DNA of 64,000 nt, taken from Gymnogyps californianus (lineage: Eukaryota > Chordata > Aves > Accipitriformes > Cathartidae). The DNA is taken from positions 205,115,494 to 205,179,493 of the forward strand of contig NC_059471.1 of assembly GCF_018139145.2 (NCBI RefSeq). The letters run 5' to 3'. The notes under the pieces are model-generated. The model was not told the DNA's origin and ran no database searches. It was given only the letters and a program-made list of their open reading frames with translations. The translations under genes were made by a program, and so were the position numbers. Of this stretch, positions 13,901-24,000 are shown one piece after another (position 1 is the stretch's first letter; every line of letters starts with the position of its first letter).

Positions 13901-16766
13901 CTGGGGCTCTTGGACTGGATGCAGAGATGCGGTTGTGAGAATGTGATTGAACTGGATTGGTGGGAAGAGAACTGCGTCCCTGGTCGTGATGCAGTAACTT
14001 TTGTCTTCACCCCTTCTCAACATTGGTGCAAAAGGACTGCGACAGATGACAACAAGGTTCTTTGGGGCAGCTGGTCTGTCTTGGGACCTTGGAATAGGTT
14101 TTTCTTTTCAGGTGATACTGGATATTGTGTTGCTTTTGAACAGATAGGTAAAAGGTTTGGACCTTTTGATCTTGCAGCCATCCCCATCGGAGCTTATGAG
14201 CCAAGGTATGAAAATCAACGTTTGATCAAAATACATAAATGAAATTATATACTGATGACAAAAAAATACACCCAGAAGTGAAAACTGTAGGTATACTTTA
14301 TTAAGAATATACAATAGAATATAGAGGCAAAAGGACATTGCTGAATGACAAAAAAAAAAAAAAAAAGGCAGGCAATCAGAAGATGAAGCTGAAATGTCTA
14401 GGATGCTTGCCTGTGTATGTGTGATGTTCTTGGAGAGTTTTTTCTTCAGTCTTAAGCACAGCAAGGATGAATCAGCTGACTTTCCCATGAAAAATGTTGA
14501 GTAGAAATCTGGAATTACTTTATGGCTTTTTTTCTGAAATACCATCACTTAATGCAACCCATTTAGATGCATGCAATTTGCTGCATTTTTCTCTTACTTC
14601 AGTCTTTACGCTGTTTTTGCAACTTACCTGGAGGTAAAGATGACTCCTTTACAGAGTGTGAAAGATCTGTTTGTTTAGGCATCTGTATCCTACTTATGAT
14701 GGGGTATGTAAACTTCTAGATGATAATGCTCATGTAGTGCTGGAAGCAAAGCGTGTATAGGCTGGGAAAGGAAGATAGGAATCTGAATAACGTGGTAAAA
14801 ATCCAGTATCTTTCAAGAATTGCCAGGTTCTCTCTTCTGCTTTACCACCGTTCCCTTAGGCTATCTTCTGAAGCACACACTTTTTGGTGTGCGTTGTTAG
14901 CATGGAATTTTTTCAGGGATAGATTTAAATCTATAGCCTTAATGCCTCAAGGCACCAGTAATATGTCCTTGTACTATTAAAAATATAGATAAGAAAAAAT
15001 CCATTTGAAAAGGGGAGTGAAATACATGAACTGCTGTTTCGTGGGTATGTTGGTATATTCCAGCTTGTTGATTTTGAGTGTTCTGTATGTTGTTCAGACA
15101 TACGTGCTCCATAATTTTTTTGATCAGGTGAGCATATATTTTTTTGGTTTTAGATTCTTTGCAACTTATCCAATGAAAGTCAAGAATAAATCTTGCACTG
15201 AATTAGGTGACACAGAAAAATTTACTTTGTGTTTTGGTAGGTGGTTTATGAAATACCAGCACGTGGATCCTGAAGAAGCAGTAAGAATCCATATTGATGT
15301 TCAAGCAAAGAAGTCTGTAGCAATTCATTGGGGGACCTTTGCTTTAGCAAATGAGGTAAATTTCAACATTGTACATGAGTTCAGATTTCCTGAGTACACA
15401 GTCATTAAGCTGTGCTCATGCAGTTTTTTAACCTCTGTATCTGTAAACGTATACTTAAAATGTAAACTTTGTATGAGTGAAAAGTTGTTACTGTATGTAC
15501 TGCAGTTCAAAACAATGCTTAGCTTTTCATAACCAATTACATAAAATATTTCCGTGGTTAAGATTAATTTGAAAGTACAGAGTTATTGAAACAAATGTGG
15601 AGGATTCCTGATATCCGAAAGCTGAGGAACATGAAAGGTGGGGACACGTATGCAATAATAAAAGTAAACTCAGCAGTGCATGACTTGGAGACAGTAAGAA
15701 TTGCATGCCTGTAGGTCAATACAGTATTTATTGATCACGTCTGTCTAGTAAATAAATTGAATAGTATTTTTAATTGTTGATTCATAAATCTTAAATACCA
15801 GCAAGAATATGAAAAACCAAGTTATTCTGAGTTGTTGTTTTTGTTTGTTTGTTTTTTTTAACCCCGACCCCCCCCAAGTCCCCAGCTCTAATAAGGAGGT
15901 TACGCAGGTACCTTCACAGTGACTAAAAATGCAGTGAAAGGGAAGTATCTACATCTACTCTGATACACCTTGTCTGGTAGCTGTTTTTCAACTTTGGCTT
16001 GGCATCAGTTGCACCACTTTATCTTACAATTCAGTCCTGATGCTGTTATCTCTGTTCACCTGATATGCTATGTTTTCTTTAACTTGGATATAACATTTTC
16101 TGTCCATGATGCTTCCGATAAGTTGTGTCACTACTGCCCACGGTACAAATGCTACTGTGTATTTAGAAGCACAAAAAAAAGGATGATTTCTCCCTGATGA
16201 TGCCTTTTCTGAAATGTAACAAACATAATGAAGTAACTTCAGGGGGACCTCATTGAAACGGCACTAGTTTTTAAACAGTCAAGCTGACAACTTTGTTTTA
16301 CTAAACGAGAGGAAGCGCCATCTGCTGACCTGCGGACGCTTCCTCCTCTCGCCGTATTCCTGCTTCCAAGGGATCTAGTTCAATGCAGTGAAGAAGACTG
16401 AATTTTGGATGACAGGTTGTGCCCTGGTAGCTCCTCTACAACTATAAATCAGCATTCTTACCGTTTAAAAACTGAAAATGAAACCAAACATTTTAATTTG
16501 ACAAATATCCTCCCCCTCTTCCCCCTTTTTAGATAATATTCAAAATGTAAACAATTTCTTGTTTAGAGCAGTGATATTCTTTTTTTTTCCCCAAATGCTG
16601 CAATGGTGTCTTTTCCCTTACATTATTCTTGTTTTTCCAGTATTACTTGGATCCTCCAGTTAAATTGAATGAAGCTCTTGAAAGATACGGCTTGAAAAAA
16701 GACGACTTCTTTGTCTTAAACCATGGAGAATCCCGGGACTTGAGTACAAATGATGGGTTTGAATAA
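7698..16766 (+). CDS. NAPEPLD: N-acyl-phosphatidylethanolamine phospholipase D, full coding span (4 coding exons)
   Basis: Zinc hydrolase of the metallo-beta-lactamase fold that releases N-acylethanolamines such as anandamide from N-acyl-PE at membranes. Coding exons 7698-7994, 13559-14205, 15241-15355 and 16641-16766 join with matching phases (297+647+115+126 nt) to give 394 codons plus TAA; the human protein is 393 residues. The signature HTHYDH gives H186, H188, D190 and H191. Further expected metal or active-site residues are H254 (PSQHWCKR), D285 (SGDTGYC) and H344 (AIHWGTF), each one residue above the human numbering. The N-terminus is a poorly conserved basic, serine-rich segment (to about residue 50). 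No break or missing key residue is seen. Upstream non-coding exons and the promoter were not located. The gene is convergent with ARMC10. Confidence 0.97.
7995..13558 (+). other. NAPEPLD: NAPEPLD intron between first and second coding exons
   Basis: 5.6-kb intron with GT donor at 7995 and AG acceptor at 13558. It contains an antisense solo LTR (11141-11705) and a 16-nt A run near 9986. No other gene is supported. Confidence 0.85.
11141..11705 (-). mobile_element. Solo LTR, ERVL-like family (copy 2), antisense in NAPEPLD
   Basis: From TGTTGTGGTTTTACCC to AACTAGTACA on the + strand. It shares the GGCAGCTAAGCACCAC, CTCGTGGGTTGAGATAAAGA and GAAGAAAATTAACTCT blocks with the other copies. Flanks AAATG and ATATG resemble a 5-bp duplication with one mismatch. 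It is more diverged than copy 1 at both ends. Confidence 0.83.
13559..14205 (+). CDS. NAPEPLD: NAPEPLD second coding exon (catalytic core)
   Basis: The acceptor is TTTTTTGCTAG and the donor GTATG begins at 14206. The 647-nt exon enters in phase 0 with [13 protein letters not shown] and ends two bases into the Arg codon of YEPR. It carries most of the metallo-beta-lactamase fold: [21 protein letters not shown], the HTHYDH zinc motif (residues 186-191), the H254 loop and the D285 strand. The open frame runs on past the donor into the intron, so the unspliced frame overstates the exon. Confidence 0.97.
14206..15240 (+). other. NAPEPLD: NAPEPLD intron between second and third coding exons
   Basis: 1.0-kb AT-rich intron with an A run near 14350; nothing else recognised. 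The open frame near 15005 is intronic until it reaches the real exon at 15241. Confidence 0.85.
15241..15355 (+). CDS. NAPEPLD: NAPEPLD third coding exon
   Basis: The acceptor TTTTGGTAG precedes G|TGG, completing the split Arg codon and reading [17 protein letters not shown]. The exon ends at GCAAATGAG|GTAAAT in phase 0. It contains [12 protein letters not shown] with the conserved active-site histidine, H344 by my count. Confidence 0.95.
15356..16640 (+). other. NAPEPLD: NAPEPLD last intron
   Basis: 1.3-kb intron. It includes a pyrimidine/C-rich patch near 15865-15885 and, at 16307-16350, a GC-rich imperfect hairpin carrying a CTCF-like core (reported separately). Confidence 0.85.
16307..16350. 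promoter_or_regulatory. Candidate CTCF-like site inside an imperfect hairpin
   Basis: Left arm GAGAGGAAGCG (16307-16317) pairs with right arm CGCTTCCTCCTCTC (16337-16350) with a three-base bulge. The left arm and loop contain AGCGCCATCTGCTGACC (16314-16330), which fits the reverse-complement CTCF core GCCMYCTRSTGG at 11 of 12 positions (GCCATCTGCTGA). It stands out as GC-rich in an AT-rich intron. Binding is unproven. Confidence 0.4.
16641..16766 (+). CDS. NAPEPLD: NAPEPLD last coding exon
   Basis: The acceptor is CTTGTTTTTCCAG; the exon reads [17 protein letters not shown] and onward to [13 protein letters not shown], ending with TAA at 16764-16766. This matches the conserved C-terminus of the family in length and pattern. 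Confidence 0.95.
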   Translation, partial: YYLDPPVKLNEALERYGLKKDDFFVLNHGESRDLSTNDGFE

Positions 16767-17775
16767 TGAAACAGTAGCAGGTCCTTGTAAGCCTGTTTGA
16801 ACTAGCAACTCATGTTACAAATATTAATACGATGTACTTACAAAGTAGATTTTTTTGGAGTGAATTGGATTTTTAGATGCCAGGTTTGTCAGTTTCAGAA
16901 CTAAAACTTGCTTACCAATTTCATGATAAATTTTACTAGTTATATTCTTTATAAATTTTGAGACGTGATCTAAAAACTGGTTAATATATGATATTGTCTG
17001 GGAATAACTTGCGTTTTCAACTCTTATGTACACCACTGATAAATTACTGTTGTTTTTAAAACTCTTCATCTTACCTGCAGCAGCAATAATAACCTCAGTG
17101 CAGGACATATTCTTAGAATTAATGGCTGACTTGAATTAGTCATTGTTACAATGTCATCTCCCACTTGTTGGTCATTAATCTTCAGGTTATGCCCTGTACC
17201 TTGATAGCTTCAGTGTATGTTTTGTGGGGTGGAGTCTTCCAATACGGCTGTGTTGTTAAAGCACAAGCGCAGTAAAATAATTATTTTACTGAGTGCTTCT
17301 ACATTTTCATATATTGACAAACCACAAAAGCTGAATTCTACAATGATCTAAAGAAACGTGCCTTTTAAAGAGAGAGAGAATTTAGTATTGCATCATTGAT
17401 GTGTAAAACTTACTGCTGGCCAGAGTATCTGCACACTTTCATTGTTTTGTCAATGTTTTTAAGTTAGGCCTGAATGTGTCTAAAATAACTTTCTTGTCAA
17501 ATGCAGTACATGAAATGGAAAATCCCTTAATGGCGCTTGCCTTTGCATTGACGGCCTATTACCAAGTACTTTTTTTTTTTTTTTAAGTGAAAAGTCTTAA
17601 GCAAGGGCTGTGGTATTTTTTCTTATAGCTTCTCTATAATTTTAAAGTTGAATGAGAGATTACAACATTGTTCAGTATTGTAAAACTTGGCTAAATGTAT
17701 CTGTATCAAATTGCCGTGCTAATTTACAGAATTAAAGCCTATTGTTGCCAATAAAAAGGGTTGTTATTCTCCTTC
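16767..17775 (+). other. NAPEPLD: NAPEPLD 3' UTR, proximal polyadenylation site
   Basis: AT-rich sequence after the stop codon. The best polyadenylation signal is AATAAA at 17750-17755, followed by GT-rich sequence (GGGTTGTTATT, then GTTTTGGTTTATGGG). A second AATAAA lies at 17890-17895 in an A-rich run, so alternative 3' ends are possible. The end point is an estimate. Confidence 0.6.
17750..17755 (+). terminator. Candidate NAPEPLD polyadenylation signal AATAAA
   Basis: Canonical hexamer about 1 kb after the NAPEPLD stop codon with U/GU-rich sequence downstream. There is no transcript evidence here. Confidence 0.55.
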
Positions 17776-20741
17776 ATAATTCATTGGCAAATAATTTTTT
17801 GTTCATGATTTGTTTTGGTTTATGGGATATGTGGATTTTTTTTGCTCTTGCTGTGCATTACACTTTTATGTTCATACTCCATGAAGATAAATAAAAAAAA
17901 GACACATTATTTCCCTGCAATTTAAAGACATGAACTTCTGGCAACTAATTAAAACCAGTTAATGAGATTTCATGCTAGGAGCAAACTGAAGTAATCTTTT
18001 AACTGTTGACGGTTATCTTTTAAAAATTTATATCGGGAAGTCCTAGAAGTCCTGTAGATCTTAATACCAACAAAGAACAGCACAAGAAGGCAAAGATCTG
18101 TTAGTCCAAGTTCATGCTGAGGAGGGGTTCTGGAACAGAGGATTACACTTACGTGTAAGAAAACATGGTTTATATTCCTGTGGCGGGATTCATATTTGAC
18201 AAACATCAAGATTTCTTTATTTGAAAAGGTAATTCTAGTATGGTCTAGATGAATTCACCAGAATTTATTCAAAACTGGTTTAAAACTACTCTCAGTTGTT
18301 CAGTGTTGATTTTGGGAGGGTATTTCAGATGAAGTCTTTATTGGGCCTTGTATTTACACAGTAGCTTCAATAACAATTTGGATGATATAATGTATATTAC
18401 ATGTTCATAATATTGTGGAGCACACCAAGCTGCAGGACGTTTTGAGTACTTTGAAGGACATGGTAAAAATTGAAGGGTTTTTTTTTTTTTTTCTGGTTTT
18501 CAAAACCATCAATAAACTATTCTGTAGAATTCGGTACTTTAGAAGGAAAGAATGAAACTAAAATACATAGTACCTAGATAAGCAGCCACATAGCAGAGAA
18601 GTACTGACTTACAAGGATCAGAGTCTAAATGGCAGTAATAGCATACATTTTGGTTTGGATCTATTAATTCACAGCATTTGTGTGTAGAATGGTGACTGTG
18701 AAGCTTTGCTTGTGCTGTTAAGATTCCATCTAGGGGGTGGGGGATAAAAAAGTTATACATTTGCGTGAAGACACTGGGGAGAATCTTGCATGATTTCAAA
18801 ACTTCTCAACAGCATTGTTCTATGAAGAAAGCATTTTAAAATAGGTCTTTCTAGACCAGAAAAAGACAACTGAGACAACTCTGTAACAAGTTTTCATGTG
18901 TTTTTAGAAAAGAGGACAATGGTCACTTGTTTCTGTCAGCTATCAAAGCAAAGGATAAGAGATCAACTTTAATTATCAAAAAGATGATATTTGAAAAACT
19001 TATTTTTAGGTTGGAGAACACAGAGCGGGACACCTAGACATCTCTGTTGCTGAGCTTAAGAAAACACGTATATATCAGATATACCCAGAACAGACTAGTC
19101 TAAGTTCTTGTCAGAAGAGAAAGGTGGGATTGGTAAATTCTTAGTGGCTGACCTAGCCTTTATTTTTCTTTGTTAAATACAGAAGCAGAAAAGAATTAAA
19201 TCTACAAAAAGTGGCAAAACATTAAGTGATTGTAATGTAACTTGCTTATTACAAAATGAACAGTGTTTTTGGAGCAGTGGGAAGGAGAAAGGGAAGTTCA
19301 CTGTCAGTGCAGCGATTGTCAGGGTTCTGACTGGGAATCATGCCAACTTCTGTTTCTGCCTTAATTGTACTCCTGATGAGTTAAAACTACCTATGTAGAT
19401 AAATTAGATACATGTAGCTTTACCCCTGTATTGATCAGGGCATAGATATGTTGTATTTTCAAGGTCACATTTTTCTTGCAGTTTTAGCTATTTGCAAAGT
19501 CACCTACCGAAAATAAGTATCTATTGAATTACAGAAAGAGAGTAACATTTTATTAAGAGCAGAGTACGTGTATTAACTTGGATAGAGGAAGCATCCGGTA
19601 ACAGTTGAGGTAATACAGCTCTCTTAAAAATGGTACAAGGTGGAAAACTTGGTTTCTAGCCTTTACATCTGACACTTTACTTTCTCTATGATGTGGTGTT
19701 CAGGAAGTTTTAGTAGTCTTGTTTTAGCGTGAAGTGTTTTCTAGTATGTTTTCCTTCAGGTTCTTTTACAATGATGTTTATATGTATTCCACTTCACTTT
19801 GAATTAACGCTGGATTGATGACTAAAACTTTATGGGAGCTAACTCAACAGAAGCACTTATTCCAATGATGTTCCAGTTGCAGAAAAAAAGGAGTAAAGCT
19901 CTCCAAGGAAATCAGGCTCGAGGGTGGCTACAGAACAGGAAGCTTTTGTAAAAATGTGTGTGACGCTGCTCTTGTAGACTTTTTTATAACGATGAGAATG
20001 TTGAATTGCAGTTGCAGATAATCTTTGACTCATAATAAAATATTTTGAAAAATATCTATGCTTTCGTTAAAGTGACAATTTTAAAGCAAGATAAAATCCT
20101 TTTGATTTTTTCAAGTGTAGAAGCCTTGCACAGTTGTGGTTAACTGTACTGCAGTTTGGCTAAATGGAATGGATATACTAAGCATATGAGAATAGTTTTA
20201 GAATATATTCCATGCAGGTAAGGTGAAAAAACATAGGCTGAGTAACTTTAACATGCAGTTTTCATTGAAAATACTAATTTTGTAGGAAGCCAATGACAGT
20301 TTGGTATTAGTTTTATTTAATATTTTCTAAGATTTGCCTGCACCTATTTAGTAGACATCAGATTAATAAAATGTAAATGCCTAATCTCTAATTGCTAAAT
20401 CTTGAATAAATACCTCTATAGAATGGTGCATTAAACAGCTGTAAACATTTAACGCAACAAAAATTCTTTATGACATTGAGAAGAATATTTCGATTCACTT
20501 TACTCGTCCATTTAAAATGCTCACTGTACGTATGGAAGTTTTCATGTTTTAAACTATTCCCCCCCTTTGTGTACATGTACCAGCTGTAGAGTGGTTCCTC
20601 AGTACTAATAAAAGCAATAGCTTAATCTTGCTCATAAAAAAAAATCTGTCATGCTCTCTGTATTAAAGACATCGCATTCTCTTTTGCAGTAACTGATCTG
20701 TGCCTGGTAATATGGTAGTACTCCGGGGTTTTTTTGGTTGT
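17776..20741. other. Convergent intergenic region between NAPEPLD and ARMC10
   Basis: AT-rich with no coding exon supported. Extra AATAAA hexamers on the + strand (about 20034 and 20605) would allow a longer NAPEPLD 3' UTR. T runs lie near 17571 (just left of this stretch) and 18478. Confidence 0.6.
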
Positions 20742-20747
20742 TTTATT
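20742..20747 (-). terminator. Candidate ARMC10 polyadenylation signal
   Basis: TTTATT on the + strand reads AATAAA on the - strand, about 75 bases after the ARMC10 stop codon. If used, the 3' UTR is very short; another minus-strand hexamer near 20315 is an alternative. Confidence 0.4.
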
Positions 20748-20821
20748 GTTTGCTTGTTGGGAGTTTTGTAGCATAGCATTAGATATTTTCATCAGGTCAG
20801 TCAGTTTTTTAAAAAAAATCA

Positions 20822-21076
20822 CTATTGTGTTAATATTCTCACAACTTGCTCTTTCACTTCTGTATCAGGGTGATGCAACAAAGATGCCAGTTTCTGAGCA
20901 AATAGGGTGGAGTCCCTGCAGAGTGTAAAGAAAATTGAATCTTCGCTGTATTGGTCCTGCATCATGGTGCCATCTTCGTTGTTCACGTTCTTTTTCAAAT
21001 TTGCTGCAAACGTCAAGGCTCTAAGCAGAATATCTCTGTTTATACAGTTGTCAAAAAGTAACACCAGTGATGGCAC
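20822..21076 (-). CDS. ARMC10: ARMC10 last coding exon
   Basis: Acceptor TTTAATATCCTAG, then VPSLVLLFDNCINRDILLRA and onward to FAQKLASLLHHPDTEVKEQV, ending VRILTQ and TAG at 20824-20822. The Val codon GTG right after the acceptor is a spliced codon, not a start. Confidence 0.93.
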   Translation of the reverse strand: MPSLVLLFDNCINRDILLRALTFAANLKKNVNNEDGTMMQDQYSEDSIFFTLCRDSTLFAQKLASLLHHPDTEVKEQVVRILTQ

Positions 21077-24000
21077 CTAGGATATTAAAGAAAAAATTCA
21101 TACTTAATCACCAGCAGTAAGTACATGTAACTAAATCTAACTTAAAAAAAAATGGAAAAAAAATCTGCACCTAAACCATCTAAACCAGAAACCCTATGAA
21201 ATACCAGAACTCCATATGCTGTAAAAGCATGCCAGAAACTTGCACAGCACACACGTTTCTTCTTTAGAAAAGACTGGCCTGTGCATCACAGGCTAATAAA
21301 TGCTTTGCACTTTCAGTCTCCAAAATGTGGCTGTCTGGAAAATTCCCATTTGGAAGAGAGGGTCTGCTTTCCTTCTCAATAACGTTGCTTTTGCCCTCTG
21401 CAGTGATCTGAATGTTTTTATGTTAGCACATCTGATAAATGAGAAAAGGATACACTTTTAACAGAGAACTGAATATTTAGCTACCCTAATCTTGTTTAAT
21501 AATGAAAAGCTGGTAGTACCCAGACTAGCTTTGCTCATGGCAGATAGCTCAAAAATAAAAGCCACTGCCTGTTTTAAGAAACTTACTTTGGGGAGGGGGA
21601 GGAGGATGCAGCACCATTCCAGTCTCTGACTCTTTGTTTTGGTGTGAGGAAAGGATACAACTGAAATAAACCTGTATGCCAAGGCCAGCGATAGCAGATG
21701 TCAGATAAAGTTCTCCATGAAGACATAAGTAAATGCACAGGGAAAGTTCACTTATAGTGCTTAGAGACAACAGTTTTATGGCTGCATTTGAGTAAAGGGG
21801 TGGGGATTTCAGTGGAATTTGGTCATCTTAGGTACAGTATGTTAGCTATAGAAACAGCTGTTGAGAAGGATCATTTACAGTACTGGTTGTATTTCATGTT
21901 TGTACCTGGTCTTCGATCTACATACTGACTGCACGTCTGGAAATGAGGTTTTGAGTTTGTTTTTGAAACTTATCAAGGTACCTTATATATATTACATACA
22001 AAAGTTCATGGTGCTACCCCTTTGGTGGAAAGGGAAGGTGAGAACAGGCTTCTGCAAGTTGTCACTGATTATTTGGAATGGTACACAGGAAGTATGACCA
22101 ACTGTCTTCAAGTGCACAGGCCCCGCGACTCTCCCCCTGCAAGTATGGCATCTGTATTACACTACTCTCTGGAAGAAAGCTAGCCTGTGAAAGAATGCAC
22201 ACTTCTAGCTACTAATTTTAGCCAAGTACTGCCTAGAATTTTACTCTGAAGTTGCATATATACTTCTAATACATTAAAATTCTTCTAATGCATGCACGTA
22301 TCTACACACATACACATGTATAAATGCTAAAAATGTGAAACAGCAAGAACCTTACTTGAGCTCTGAGGAGATGTCTTGTCATGGCTGGGTTTACAGAGAA
22401 GTTCACAAGTACTTTCAAAACTTGAATCTGAAATGAGGAACATACAAGTTCATAGCAAGCTCCAAAACCAGAGTAAGTACAGCAGTAATGGGCATCAATA
22501 ATGTCAGTGTTGACTTGGAGAGGAAAAGGTAGAATGGGTCAACTAACATCTTGAGCTGTGCGCTTCAGTCTTTGGTATAGGAAAAACCAGAGCTTATGGA
22601 GTCACTAACACGTATGTACTAAGTATAGACATTTTAGAAGCAAATTCAGTTTGACTTAAACATCAAAATAAGGCAAGATCTATAAACAACTGACAGTAGG
22701 CAAATTACAGAGTATCTTTAAAATATACAGAGGACAGTTAAGTACTGTATGTAAAATGTGATCAGAAGCATATACAAATACACCTTTGTACCTTACTGGA
22801 CCTTGTGACACTAATCTTTTAACTAAATACTAGAAAAAGGCCAAGTACTACTTACTGTACTTAAGTAAAATAGGTCTGCTAAGTTTAGTGGAAATTTGTG
22901 TTTTGGAAAACTGGTTTTGATCTGACAGAGCAACTGAGTACATTGATATTGATGGTACTGTGACATCTTGAATAAACACTGAATTTGGTCCCTGTTTGAA
23001 GCTTTTCTCTTCTTTCAGTATTACAATAACTCACAAATAAGCACAATTTCCCATTGCAGTCACTAGGGTTGCAAGAGATGTAATAAGCATAAGGGAACAG
23101 AAATCCATAACTTAGGTTATCACTGCTTGGCATGCTTCCCTGGAGAGATTCATGCCTCAGTGAAGCCTTTCACATGCAGATTCTCCTTGCTCTGTGATGC
23201 AGTAGTAATGTTTAGTGAGCAGAAGAGAATTCTGGAGTTGCTATAGCAAAGGCATAGGACAATAGCAGTGTACACAGCACTGCTTTGGTAGAGTTCTAGC
23301 CCAACGGTTCCACTATCAAGATTCCCTTCCTCCCCTCTTTCTGAATTTACATTGAGGAAGTAATACAGATCCATATTTTACGGATTTTATGCACTATCTG
23401 CTATCATCAATGAATATTTGATTTTGTAAGCACAGTCCAAAGCATTTTACAAAAACAGTAAAAAGGAGGCAAGTAAAGCAGCTTCATAAATGGTTTGTAA
23501 CAATACACTACCCCGTACCTGTGTCCTTTCAGTTCCTTCTGAAAGCAAATGAAGAAAGCATGGAATTGAGTTTATCATCTTATGGTGGTAGTCAGTGGTA
23601 ACAGACATATTAGTCAACAATCTGAGTCCGGCTAGCTGCAGATCAGAGTTCAGGGGAGCTGACTCAATGTTCCTACAAACTTGCGTAATATATACCTGGG
23701 GAGAAAGGGAAGGAGATAAAGAGAAGACACTTTTTGATATAAGCAGATCTTCTATTCACAAATAGATAGTATCAGTGGCCTAGCTACAGTAGCATAAATA
23801 CCTCTTGAACACTGCTGGCTGAATACATAACCTGATTGAGGTTATTGGAAAGAAGTACTTTTTTGTTTTGTTTTGAATATATTCAAACATTCTATTGACA
23901 TGATAGAAGCAGATGTTACAGAGTTATGCTCACTAACCTTCCTGAAGCATAAATCGCTCTGAAAACCCAAATTGCTTTGACTCCATCTCAGAAGTGGCAC

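Noticed and set aside
15005..15240. Open frame running into NAPEPLD exon 3 from the left
   Set aside because: Intronic read-through; the acceptor at 15239-15240 and the split Arg codon define the real exon.
18415..18480. Short reading EHTKLQDVLSTLKDM that looks like a coding helix
   Set aside because: No acceptor or donor around it, stops nearby, and it lies in the convergent intergenic region; probably chance.
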